This document shows, piece after piece, positions 6,079-13,525 of a stretch of DNA of 15,797 nt. The DNA lies in the NCBI GenBank assembly GCA_022825185.1, contig JAJDYK010000296.1:1-15797 (forward strand), written 5' to 3'. A program made the position numbers and the translations under genes. The notes beneath the pieces are model-generated. The model searched no databases. It saw only the letters and a list, made by a program, of their open reading frames with translations, and was not told the origin of the DNA. Positions within the stretch are counted from its first letter, which is position 1. Each line of letters opens with the position of its first letter. This stretch comes from Candidatus Latescibacterota bacterium (GTDB taxonomy: Bacteria; Latescibacterota; UBA2968; UBA8231).

Positions 6079-7080
6079 TTAGGCCTCGTCCAAACCCAAG
6101 CCCGTCAAATCTGCAATATGCCCTGCTTGTTCGGCCTCGTATAGCCGCCAGATCACGCGCAAGCCCTGCAAGCTGCTTTTGCCATCGGTCAGCGGCGTTT
6201 GCCCGGTTTCAATGCAATCGAGGAAATGGGCCATCTCGTTTTCCGTGTGTTTGCCCGGCTCTGCTTCTAACAAAACTTCCTCTTGACCGCGTAGGATATG
6301 CACGAGTTTGCCGCCTGAGATGTCGGCGTCGAGCATACCTTCGGTGCAATGCGCGTGGATTGAGTAGCGCAACCGGGTGCCCCGCGCGCCCCAAGTGCCA
6401 AAGTGATAGCCGAGGCGGCCATCGGCAAATTCCATCGTCACATTGCTGGTGCCTTCGCGTTCCATCCACGGCGTGCCAAAATTGGTGCCCATGTGCATGC
6501 CCTGCACGGGTCGTCCCAAAAACCAGAGCAGCAAATCGATGTAATGACAGCCGTGACTAAACAACTGCCCGCCGCCCAAGCGCTCTTGGCTCGAAGCCCA
6601 GTGATCGGGGGGATAGCGAGTGAGTTGCTCGGTCCAGATCGACACCTGAAATACATCGCCGTACGCGCCTTCAGCTAACAATGCCTTCAAACGCTGGACA
6701 ATTGGATGAAAGCGCATGCAATACGCGATCATCAGCACTTTGCCCGAAGTTGCAGATGCTTCCATCAGTTCTTTGCAGGCGGCTTCACTATTGGCCATGG
6801 GTTTTTCGAGCAAGACGTGGACGCCCGCATTGAGACACGCCTGTCCGACGGAAGAGTGCAAATGGTGGGGCAGTGCGAGCAATACGGCATCTACCGAGTC
6901 TAAAATCTCGCGATAATCCGTCGCCACACAGGCTCCCGGAAATTGCTGCGCGACGGCTTCTGCGCGTTCGGGAACCACATCGACCGCCGCGGCCAATGCG
7001 ACCCGATCGCTCAGGGTGTGAAACCGCCGCATGTGGGCACCGCCCATGCCGCCACAGCCGATCATCCCCAGTTTAATCAT
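6079..7080 (-). CDS. Gfo/Idh/MocA family NAD(P)-dependent oxidoreductase
   Basis: This 333-residue protein starts with a Rossmann fold, KLGMIGCGGMGGAHMRRF, with GxGxxG at about 8-13. It carries the family's EKP motif (EKPMA, 92-96), whose lysine takes part in catalysis. The C-terminal sheet domain contains GGGQLFSHGCHYIDLLLW, where H179 and D182 occupy the usual substrate-site positions. Relatives oxidise or reduce sugars, inositols and their derivatives. The ATG at 7078-7080 was chosen over a longer in-frame extension to 7353 because the Rossmann strand begins right there and AAGGGAGA is upstream. The extension would overlap the decarboxylase-like gene. It is the third gene of the PhyH-ADC-MocA unit (101-base gap). 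The sugar specificity is not predictable. Confidence 0.9.
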   Translation of the reverse strand: MIKLGMIGCGGMGGAHMRRFHTLSDRVALAAAVDVVPERAEAVAQQFPGACVATDYREILDSVDAVLLALPHHLHSSVGQACLNAGVHVLLEKPMANSEAACKELMEASATSGKVLMIAYCMRFHPIVQRLKALLAEGAYGDVFQVSIWTEQLTRYPPDHWASSQERLGGGQLFSHGCHYIDLLLWFLGRPVQGMHMGTNFGTPWMEREGTSNVTMEFADGRLGYHFGTWGARGTRLRYSIHAHCTEGMLDADISGGKLVHILRGQEEVLLEAEPGKHTENEMAHFLDCIETGQTPLTDGKSSLQGLRVIWRLYEAEQAGHIADLTGLGLDEA

Positions 7081-7181
7081 GCACCTGTCTCCCTTATGTG
7101 AATGCGATGCGACGACCGACAGTTGGGGTATTGAGGCTAAAGAACCGGCCGCCCTAGATGTCATCGGCCTCGCGCACAACC

Positions 7182-8027
7182 CTACACTAGCATACGCTGG
7201 TCGCTGAGATCCTTGCTGCCTACGGTCTTGCTGATGGTGCCGCCGCGGAATTCCTTGATCTCTAGGTTGTGGAACGCGTTGACGATCATGTACTGGGTCG
7301 GCATGTCCTCCCAGCGCGCGGAGTGAAAATCGACCGTCCCGTCGCCCTGCCACAACCCGGTCAGGCGGCTGTTGCTGCCCTCCTCCGGGGTCAGGCAGGC
7401 ATAGGCCGCGTCCGCTTCGCCCCAGTGGCCGGTGCGGGGGATGTACTTGTAATGGAGCAGCCCGGTCAGCACGCCGTCGGTGCGCGGCGTTGCTGGTGCC
7501 GGATAGTCAGTGGGTGCCACCTCGCGCATGTTGGTCAGCTTCATATCGAGGAAGCGGAACCCCTGCCAGTGCGCTGTGACGTGGGTCTCGCCTCGGCACA
7601 CGGCTGGGTCCGGCAGTTCACAGTAGATCTTCGAGAATCCGAGCTGTTCTCGGCCGGTGAGGATCGGCTCGGTCATGTTTTCCCACAGGACGGTCAGAAA
7701 CGGTCCCTCTGCGCGGTCGCGCTTGCCAGTGTAGGTCGCCGGAAAGGTCACGCCCATCATGTTGTAGCCGCGTCCGGCCAACCACTCGATCTCCTTCATG
7801 TGGATCTGGTACACCGTTACCACCGGCTCGCCGTGCAGCGCGAATCCCTCCGGCAGCAGCTCTTTGAGCTGTTCGGCGTTGGTCAGGAAGCTGACAGAGT
7901 AGCTGGAGGACTTGGGGGTGTCGATGCAGGCATACCCCTTGCCGTCGGGGCTGCGCCGCGGTCCCGTCATCGGTCCAAAGTGAGTGGGCATGAGGTACAT
8001 TGCGCCCGGCTGAAATTGGTACGCCAC
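7182..8027 (-). CDS. Acetoacetate decarboxylase (ADC) superfamily protein
   Basis: This 281-residue protein matches the acetoacetate decarboxylase fold (PF06314-like). The family core is TEPILTGREQLGFSKIYCEL (about 119-138), in which K133 aligns with the Schiff-base lysine and R126-E127 is the conserved RE pair. ADCs decarboxylate beta-keto acids through a lysine imine; other superfamily members catalyse aldol or hydrolytic steps. The second lysine of the classical KK pair is isoleucine here (SKIY), so the textbook reaction should not be assumed. The start is the GTG at 8025-8027 with AGAGGAG about 8-9 bases upstream; no ATG fits. It sits 77 bases behind the PhyH gene and ahead of the oxidoreductase, all on the minus strand. 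Confidence 0.85.
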   Translation of the reverse strand: MAYQFQPGAMYLMPTHFGPMTGPRRSPDGKGYACIDTPKSSSYSVSFLTNAEQLKELLPEGFALHGEPVVTVYQIHMKEIEWLAGRGYNMMGVTFPATYTGKRDRAEGPFLTVLWENMTEPILTGREQLGFSKIYCELPDPAVCRGETHVTAHWQGFRFLDMKLTNMREVAPTDYPAPATPRTDGVLTGLLHYKYIPRTGHWGEADAAYACLTPEEGSNSRLTGLWQGDGTVDFHSARWEDMPTQYMIVNAFHNLEIKEFRGGTISKTVGSKDLSDQRMLV

Positions 8028-8104
8028 GAATGATCTCCTCTCTTGGTTTGATTTATTGTCCCAGTATCGACGAGTCAGACGCGCGCCATGTCTGTCGTCG
8101 CGGG

Positions 8105-8926
8105 TTATCCATAGGCCATTTCGGGGTGTTTGCCGAGAACGCGCAGGAGGCGTTCGTCGGCGCCTTCGAGGACGTAATCGGGCATGCGATAGTTGAGATA
8201 GGGCCAGAATCGCTGGGCGACGAAGCGCTGACCATAGACTTGGTGAAAGAGGTAGCGGACGCGATCCGATGTATTGGGGGCGCCGCGATGCCAGGTTTGG
8301 CTGCTGAGGAGGTAGAGGTCTCCCGCTTGCATGAGCAGGGACGTGGGGCCTTGGCCGTCGAAGGTTGGATTTTCTGGATCGTTGGGTTGTCTGCCCGCAT
8401 AGTGGCTGCCCGGCACGAATTGGCTAGGGCCATACTGGTCTTCGTCTTGGTCTGTCAGGGCGATCTGGAACGACATGCGAAAAACGGGCATTTGCAGACG
8501 CCGGTCGTGACTGCTGATATTGTCATCTGTGATTGGAAATTCCAGGCTGTCATCTACGTGAAAGCGGTTGATGCCCATATCCCTGCGATTCAAGATGCAG
8601 CCCTGCGCCATGCAGTGGCACTGTGGGCCGAGGACTGTTTCGGCAATGGAGATTATAGGCTCGCGCACGAGCAGATCGCGGAACATCCGGTCGCATTCAA
8701 ATAGCCGATGGACAACGATGGGCGCTTTGCCATCGAGCTCTGGCCTTATTTTTACATTCCGCATTTCGGTGAAATAAGGTTCGGCGAAGATCTGATTGAC
8801 GCGTCTGCATATTTGCTCGCATTCTTCCCGGGACAAGACGTTGCGGATGATGGTTGCGCCGTTTTTGTAAAAGTCTTCGAGAATCGGCGCTAGGTCTTCT
8901 TCTGTAAAGGGTTTGTGCAGTGACAT
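8105..8926 (-). CDS. Phytanoyl-CoA dioxygenase (PhyH) family protein, second paralog
   Basis: A 273-residue Fe(II)/2-oxoglutarate oxygenase. The iron triad is H123 and D125 in FHVDDSLEF plus H213 in QTWHRGAPN, with R222 or R224 as likely 2-oxoglutarate ligand; VPGSHYAGRQ (171-180) is also typical. It differs clearly from the other PhyH protein (HVD rather than HRD, different spacing and surroundings), so the pair is not a recent duplication. The ATG at 8924-8926 was chosen over one 14 codons upstream because GAGGA lies 7-8 bases before it and the conserved N-terminus begins there. It heads the unit with the ADC-like and MocA-type genes, so it probably performs the oxygenase step in the same pathway. 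The substrate is not identifiable. Confidence 0.88.
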   Translation of the reverse strand: MSLHKPFTEEDLAPILEDFYKNGATIIRNVLSREECEQICRRVNQIFAEPYFTEMRNVKIRPELDGKAPIVVHRLFECDRMFRDLLVREPIISIAETVLGPQCHCMAQGCILNRRDMGINRFHVDDSLEFPITDDNISSHDRRLQMPVFRMSFQIALTDQDEDQYGPSQFVPGSHYAGRQPNDPENPTFDGQGPTSLLMQAGDLYLLSSQTWHRGAPNTSDRVRYLFHQVYGQRFVAQRFWPYLNYRMPDYVLEGADERLLRVLGKHPEMAYG

Positions 8927-9065
8927 GGGATATTCCTCGCTATAGCTAGTTTGCTTCTCAACAATCAATGAGCACGAAGCTCGTCAGGTGCCGTTTCCAA
9001 TTCAGAGACTTTCATTTGGATTACTTGCCGATTAATCACTCGCATACCATACCATGCGGACTTCC

Positions 9066-9461
9066 CTAAAGCACTTCAAATCGTACATCGCCTTTTAAGG
9101 CGCGATCAAAACTGAGCGTTTTTTCGCACCCAGACTTTTCGCCCACGCGCCCAATCACATAGTCGGCAAAGTCGCCCCTACCCTTTTTGTAATCGCCCAG
9201 CCCCTGCCAGAGCAGGTCTTTGTCCACAAAATGAAATGAGCGCGTCTGCAAAATGCCCTCCAGCGCGTCGCCAATCTGCGCCCGGCTGTATCCATAGGCC
9301 CGATCGAGCACCCATACTAGTTCGCAGACGACGACATCGACAATAAAATAGATCTCGCCCGCATCCGATCCCGCTTCGATCTCTTTTGCCGCGCGCCGCG
9401 CCTGTGCCGCATCGTCCTGCACTAGATAGCGCACTAGCACATTGGTATCCAGCCCCCTCAC
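9066..9461 (-). CDS. vapC: VapC-type PIN-domain toxin (ribonuclease)
   Basis: At 131 residues it has the typical VapC length. Acidic residues that would hold Mg/Mn in the PIN active site are visible in order: D5 (GLDTNVLVRY), E47 (VCELVWVL), D97 (GRGDFADYVIG) and D119 (LSFDRAL). VapC toxins cleave tRNA or rRNA; the target of this one cannot be told. The start is the GTG at 9459-9461, which overlaps the antitoxin stop as GTGA (4 bases), so translation is probably coupled. All four catalytic acids are intact, so the toxin is presumably functional. An isolated PIN regulator is less likely given the partner gene. Confidence 0.9.
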   Translation of the reverse strand: MRGLDTNVLVRYLVQDDAAQARRAAKEIEAGSDAGEIYFIVDVVVCELVWVLDRAYGYSRAQIGDALEGILQTRSFHFVDKDLLWQGLGDYKKGRGDFADYVIGRVGEKSGCEKTLSFDRALKGDVRFEVL

Positions 9462-9700
9462 AGTGCTTTTCCCGCGCCCTCGCGCACCGCGCGATCCATT
9501 TCCTCTAGCGATACGGCCTTCTTGGGTTTCGGCAGGATATTCTTTAGGTCTCGCACATCCCGGGTGGCCGGTCTGACGACCACTTCGCCATCGTCTTGGA
9601 TGATAAAATCCACGCTGTCGCCCTGCTGTAGGTGCAGGTGCTGGCGTATGGCTTGGGGAATGACCAGTTGTCCTTTGGAGGTTAGTTTGGCGACGGCCAT
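9458..9700 (-). CDS. vapB: VapB-type antitoxin with AbrB/MazE DNA-binding fold
   Basis: This 80-residue protein has a SpoVT-AbrB swapped-hairpin domain at 2-48 (KLTSKGQLVIPQAIRQHL, then GDSVDFIIQDDGEVVVRPA). A charged C-terminal tail (62-76, SLEEMDRAVREGAG) is the part that usually binds and blocks VapC. The AbrB half would bind the operon promoter as an autorepressor. The ATG at 9698-9700 has AAGGA about 8 bases upstream. Its stop overlaps the toxin's GTG start by four bases. It is antitoxin-first, as normal for vapBC. Confidence 0.9.
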   Translation of the reverse strand: MAVAKLTSKGQLVIPQAIRQHLHLQQGDSVDFIIQDDGEVVVRPATRDVRDLKNILPKPKKAVSLEEMDRAVREGAGKAL

Positions 9701-10124
9701 CGCGTGATCCTTTCGTTGATTCCTACTTTTTTCAAGGCTCCAACTTTATAGTAAGAATCTAGCGAACTCTTCATACTTTGCCAATAGCACTTGGCCATGA
9801 ACGAGCTTATTCGGTGCTAGAGACTGAATGCGGTATCAGCGATAGTCGACCAGAGTTCACCTCGTGCGCTGGCTGGGCGCGGAACATTGTCGTCTAAGCG
9901 GTTTCTAAAAAGTAGTCGGATTCTAATTCGAGAAAGCTTGCAGCAACTCCCGGAATTGTATAGGAATTATAAAGGGCCTTTCAGGGAACAGGTCAAGCGG
10001 TGTCGGCGTCTTTGGAGCAGCTTGGCTGTGCGTTGCGGCGCTCTTGGTTCAGGAGTTGGTCCTGCTAGAGGACGGCCCGCTGGCGGCTAGGGCTTGTTTT
10101 CGTCGAGATTTATAGGAGAAAAAA
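9701..10124. other. 424-base intergenic region between vapB and the SIMPL gene
   Basis: The left end holds a promoter candidate for vapBC (9756-9784). The right end holds a strong ribosome site, TAGGAG, before the ATG at 10125. In between I see no convincing gene, tRNA or terminator. One A+T-rich stretch (about 9950-9975) contains TATAGGAATTATAAA, which could be promoter material, but no well-spaced -35 was found. A TTG-started 67-codon frame at 9887-10090 has no ribosome site and no recognisable content. Confidence 0.6.
9756..9784 (-). promoter_or_regulatory. Candidate promoter of the vapBC operon
   Basis: On the minus strand, TTGGCA (9779-9784, 5/6) is followed after 17 bases by TAGATT (9756-9761, 4/6). 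The leader to the vapB ATG would be about 50 bases. No strong palindrome was noticed next to it. Confidence 0.45.
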
Positions 10125-10865
10125 ATGAAAAGATATAATTACTGGTTTTTAGCGATCGGCACATTGCTGATTGTAGCCCTCGCTGCCTGTGATGTGAATA
10201 TTGCCTCGGAGGTATTATCGTCTTCAGCAACGGACCGAACTATCCATGTAACCGGAAGCGGTTCAGTTACTGGTGAGCCAGATATTGCAACACTCGATAT
10301 AGGTGTGTCTGTTGAGCGAGAGACCGTCGCAGAGGCACGTGAAGAAGCGGCAAGTGCGATGACGGCGTTAATAAATTCTCTGCAAGCAAACGACGTGGCT
10401 GAAAAAGACATTAAAACGGAGAATTTCAGTATCTATCCCCAGTACGACTATACAGATGACGGACGCGTCCTTCGCGGTTACAGAGTAAACAACACCGTGC
10501 GGGCGAAGGTCCGAGACTTGGCAACCCTCAGTGATGTCATAGATGATGCCGCTGGAGCGGGAGGGGATAGCATCGTTATTAACTCTATCCAATTTATGAT
10601 TGATGATACTACACCATTACAAACCGAGGCGCGTAGTTTGGCGGTAAAGGATGCTGAAGCGAAAGCACAAACCTTAGCGGAGGCAAGCGGTGTAAGGCTA
10701 GGGGAACCTATTACTATTACTGAAAGTATCTACTTCGAAGGTCCGCCAATCGCGTTTGCGACTGCAGAAGCAGCCTTCGATGATGCCGCGCGTACTGCCA
10801 CTCCCATTGCCCCAGGTGAACTCACTGTTACCGTGACTGTCACTGTGGTGTATGAAATTGAGTGA
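10125..10865 (+). CDS. SIMPL/DUF541 domain lipoprotein (YggE/BP26-like)
   Basis: The 246 residues begin with a lipoprotein signal: MKRYNYW, a hydrophobic stretch, then the lipobox ALAAC with the lipidated cysteine at 22. Aspartate follows at +2, which in enterobacteria would favour inner-membrane retention. The SIMPL (DUF541) domain spans about 38-245: IHVTGSGSVTGEPDIATLDIGV near the start, an NF(S)IYPQYDY segment, a GYRVNNTVRAKVRDL core and a terminal TVTVTVTVVYEIE strand. Family members (YggE, BP26) assemble into ring-like oligomers and are linked to oxidative stress tolerance, but no enzyme activity is established. The start is secure: TAGGAGAAAAAA precedes the ATG. It stands alone between vapB and the convergent heme operon and is visibly less G+C rich than that operon. 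Confidence 0.9.
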   Translation: MKRYNYWFLAIGTLLIVALAACDVNIASEVLSSSATDRTIHVTGSGSVTGEPDIATLDIGVSVERETVAEAREEAASAMTALINSLQANDVAEKDIKTENFSIYPQYDYTDDGRVLRGYRVNNTVRAKVRDLATLSDVIDDAAGAGGDSIVINSIQFMIDDTTPLQTEARSLAVKDAEAKAQTLAEASGVRLGEPITITESIYFEGPPIAFATAEAAFDDAARTATPIAPGELTVTVTVTVVYEIE

Positions 10866-10960
10866 ACCGTCTCAAGACTTCCTTCTCTAATTCGTCGTAA
10901 TCTATCTTTCCCACCCACTGCGCTACGATCACTGCAAACCTACCACTGCGTTGCCGCTTT

Positions 10961-10982
10961 TGTCGCCGATGTCAAGATAACC
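10961..10982 (-). repeat. Partial copy of the intergenic repeat (copy C)
   Basis: These 22 bases match 1679-1700 at 18 of 22 positions (core GTCGCCGA-GTCAAG-TAA, plus reading) and lie next to the stop of the AIR-synthase-like gene. TTGACA is kept on the minus strand, but no -10 box follows at 17-18 bases. It therefore looks like a remnant or a different use of the same sequence. The match is short, so it could be coincidental. Confidence 0.4.
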
Positions 10983-10985
10983 GAC

Positions 10986-11999
10986 TTAGGCAAAGAGGCG
11001 CGTGATCTCGTCCACCGGGAAAGTGGGCAATGACGTCAGATGGCCGTCGCGGCGTAGCTGAAGCCCGAAGGAAGAGGGACGAACCATGCCGATGCGGGCT
11101 GCGGCTATGTTGGCGTCGTGCAGGGCCGCGAGTATGGCGTCGGCGGAATCGGCTGTGCAGCCGATTAGCAACGCACCCGAGGAAATCACGCCGAGAGGAT
11201 CGAGTTCAAAGGCCGCGCAGAGGTGCGCGGTGGCCGGATCGATGGGCAGCGCGTGGTAGTCGATTTCTGCGCCTACAGCAGATGCGGTGGCCAATTCCCA
11301 CAGTCCCGTGGCGACCCCGCCTTCGGTCGGGTCGTGCATGGCGGTGACTCGTCCGGCTTGGACGGCGACTTGGGCATCGCGCACGATGCTGATGCCGGGC
11401 GTGTGGAGAAAGTCGGCGCAGGTGTCTAAAAAGGCGGGCGTACAGCCGCGATCGCGCAGTTGCGCGCGTTTTTCGCGGGCGATGATGGCGGTGGCTTCAA
11501 TGCCCAAGCCCTTGGTCAGGAGCAGAGCGTGACCGGGCTGCAATCCCGAGGAGCGCACCAAGCGGTCGCGCGTGGTTTCCCCGAGCATTTGGCCGATGAC
11601 TAAGGGACGGTCGAGTCCGTAAGTGACTTCCGTGTGGCCGCCGCAGACGGCGATGTCCAAGCTCTCGGCTGCTTGGTGGATGGAGCGGAAAATGGATTCC
11701 GCCAACTCGGGTGTGGCGCGTTCTGCGGGGAGGAGGATGGTGCTGAGGAAGAAGCGGGGCGTCGCTCCCATGGCGGCAATGTCGTTGGCATTGACGTGGA
11801 CTGCGTACCAGCCAATTTCGTCGCTGGCGAAAGTAATCGGGTCGGTTTTGGCCACTAGCAAGCGGTCGCCGCAGTCTATGACCGCTGCGTCTTCGCCCAC
11901 GGTCGGCGGCACGAGCAGGCGTTCGTGGCGGTGGGTATAGGCCGCGAGCAGACGGCCTAGTTCAGTGGGAGGTAGCTTGCCGGCTGGGTAGGTTTTCAC
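10986..11999 (-). CDS. AIR synthase-related (PurM/HypE/ThiL superfamily) protein
   Basis: The 337 residues have the two-domain PurM-type ATP-binding fold. VGEDAAVID (34-42) and TDPITFASDEIGWYAVHVNANDIAAMGATP (52-81) supply the acidic Mg/ATP residues. CGGHTEVT (119-126) and MHDPTEGGVATGLWELA (221-237) complete the signature. The nearest well-known family is HypE, but HypE ends in a cysteine that carries the cyanide group during NiFe-hydrogenase maturation. This protein ends FPVDEITRLFA with no such cysteine, and no hyp genes are near. ThiL and SelD motifs do not fit better. The start is the GTG at 11997-11999, overlapping the cobA-hemD stop as GTGA, so it is the third gene of the heme operon. 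The substrate is unknown; a role in tetrapyrrole metabolism is only suggested by position. Confidence 0.82.
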   Translation of the reverse strand: MKTYPAGKLPPTELGRLLAAYTHRHERLLVPPTVGEDAAVIDCGDRLLVAKTDPITFASDEIGWYAVHVNANDIAAMGATPRFFLSTILLPAERATPELAESIFRSIHQAAESLDIAVCGGHTEVTYGLDRPLVIGQMLGETTRDRLVRSSGLQPGHALLLTKGLGIEATAIIAREKRAQLRDRGCTPAFLDTCADFLHTPGISIVRDAQVAVQAGRVTAMHDPTEGGVATGLWELATASAVGAEIDYHALPIDPATAHLCAAFELDPLGVISSGALLIGCTADSADAILAALHDANIAAARIGMVRPSSFGLQLRRDGHLTSLPTFPVDEITRLFA

Positions 12000-13525
12000 G
12001 GGGCGTAGAAGGCGATGATGGCTTGGACGAGCGCGGGGATACTGCTTTGGCTGGGCTGTACGTGAACGGCAAATCCGAGCTGGCGCACGGCTTCAGCCGT
12101 GGTCGGGCCAATGCAGGCGATGTGGGTGCGAGCGAATACGGCCTCCGTGCGTTCTGGCCCTAGAACCTGATGAAAATTGTGGACGCTGGAGGGGCTGGCG
12201 AAGACGACGAGGTCGAGTTTGTTCTCGGCCAGTGCGGCGGGAAATTCGACTTGGTCTGGCAGGCGATTTACGTACGTCGTTAGGTGGTGAACTTGGGCAC
12301 CGCGTGTGGCGAGCGTATCGGCGAGTTCAGTGCGTCCAATGGAAGAGGCTGGCAAGAGGATCTCTTGGCCGGTCACGTCGAATGCGGCAAAGGCGCTGGC
12401 TAGCGAGGCCTGCGATTGGCGCGGGGGCACGAGGTCGGGGACTAAGCCCTGTTGGCGCAGCGCCGCAGCCGTAGCCAAGCCGACGGCCGCGATGCGCGTG
12501 TGGGCAAAGGCCCGGGCATCGAGGCCGCGTTGGTAGAGCCGATCGCAGAAAAAGGCGACGCTGTTGGGGCTGGTGAAGACGACCCAAGCCGCGTTCCCAA
12601 GCCGGTCTTGGGCTGCATCCACAGCCGTCCAGTCGTCGGGCGGGCCGATGTGCAAAAGGGGCAGCGTCGATACGGCCGCTCCTTCGGCTTCGAGGCGTTG
12701 CTGGAGGGGGCCGGCCTGTTCGCGGCTGCGGGTGACGAGTAGGCGGCGGCCAAAAAGCGGTTTGCTCTCAAACCAGTTGAGTTCTTGGTGCAGTGCGACG
12801 ACGGGGCCGATTGCGATGAGGGCCGGCGAGCGGATTTGCTGGGCAACGGCGCGGTCCGGCAGGTGTTGGAGATCGGCGACGACTGTGCGCTGGTCGGGCC
12901 AAGTGCCCCATTCAATAGCTGCGGCCGGCGTCGAAGCCGCTCGGCCCCGAGCGACGAGATGCTGGCATATACTGGCGAGCTTGCGGACGGCCATGAAGAT
13001 AACGAGGGTTCCGTCAAAGGATGCTAACTGATCCCAGTCGATGGCCGCGTCGGGCTTGGCCGGATCCTCATTGCCGGTGACTAGCAGCGCGGCCGAGGCA
13101 ATGCCGCGGTGGGTTAGGGGGATGCCCGCGTAGGCCAAGACGCCAGAAGCCGCGGAGACGCCGGAGACGATTTCAAAGGGAATGCCGGCTTGACGCAGGT
13201 GCAGAGCCTCTTCGCCGCCGCGACCGAAGATAAAAGGATCGCCGCCTTTGAGGCGGACGACGACATGGCCTTGGCGGGCGCGATTGACGAGGAGCGCATG
13301 GATCGCGTCTTGAGAGGGGCTTTTGCGGCCGCCGCGTTTGCCTACCGCGATTTGCTCGCACGTGTTGGGCACTAGGTCGAGCAAGCGGCTGTCGAGGAGG
13401 TCGTCGTAGAGGACGATGTCGGCCTCGCGCAGATAGCGCAGGCCCTTGAGGGTCAGCAGGCCGGGATCGCCGGGGCCGGCCCCGACGATGTACACGGTGC
13501 CCGGGGTGGTGTATTCAGCGGACAT
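11996..13525 (-). CDS. cobA-hemD: Fused uroporphyrinogen-III C-methyltransferase / uroporphyrinogen-III synthase
   Basis: A 509-residue two-enzyme fusion. Residues 9 to about 245 are SUMT (CobA): VYIVGAGPGDPGLLTLKG (11-28), VGKRGG (61-66), GGDPFIFGRGGEE (94-106) and the SGVSAASGVLAYAGIPLTHRG stretch that binds S-adenosylmethionine and uroporphyrinogen III. Residues 258-505 are HemD, which cyclises hydroxymethylbilane with inversion of ring D; RRLLVTRSREQAG, WVVFTSPNSV and FASPSSVHNF are typical. The protein thus makes uroporphyrinogen III and diverts part of it to precorrin-2 for siroheme, cobalamin or alternative heme synthesis. No precorrin-2 dehydrogenase domain is attached. The ATG (13523-13525) shares one base with the hemC stop (TGATG), and its own stop overlaps the next start, so all three are translationally coupled. 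The fusion is known from several phyla. Confidence 0.95.
   Translation of the reverse strand: MSAEYTTPGTVYIVGAGPGDPGLLTLKGLRYLREADIVLYDDLLDSRLLDLVPNTCEQIAVGKRGGRKSPSQDAIHALLVNRARQGHVVVRLKGGDPFIFGRGGEEALHLRQAGIPFEIVSGVSAASGVLAYAGIPLTHRGIASAALLVTGNEDPAKPDAAIDWDQLASFDGTLVIFMAVRKLASICQHLVARGRAASTPAAAIEWGTWPDQRTVVADLQHLPDRAVAQQIRSPALIAIGPVVALHQELNWFESKPLFGRRLLVTRSREQAGPLQQRLEAEGAAVSTLPLLHIGPPDDWTAVDAAQDRLGNAAWVVFTSPNSVAFFCDRLYQRGLDARAFAHTRIAAVGLATAAALRQQGLVPDLVPPRQSQASLASAFAAFDVTGQEILLPASSIGRTELADTLATRGAQVHHLTTYVNRLPDQVEFPAALAENKLDLVVFASPSSVHNFHQVLGPERTEAVFARTHIACIGPTTAEAVRQLGFAVHVQPSQSSIPALVQAIIAFYAP

Noticed and set aside
7081..7353. In-frame upstream extension of the Gfo/Idh/MocA gene
   Set aside because: The extra residues are low-quality, antisense-like sequence overlapping the ADC-family gene. 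The Rossmann fold begins exactly at the ATG at 7080.
7269..8704. Long plus-strand frames (254 and 234 codons) opposite the ADC-like and PhyH genes
   Set aside because: Mirror frames of well-supported genes, without family motifs or ribosome sites.
8927..8968. TTGATT-N18-TATAGC as a promoter for the second PhyH unit
   Set aside because: The predicted start would fall after the Shine-Dalgarno sequence, so the message would lose its ribosome site.
9887..10090. 67-codon plus-strand frame in the vapB-SIMPL gap
   Set aside because: TTG start, no ribosome site, biased Arg/Gly composition, and no family resemblance.
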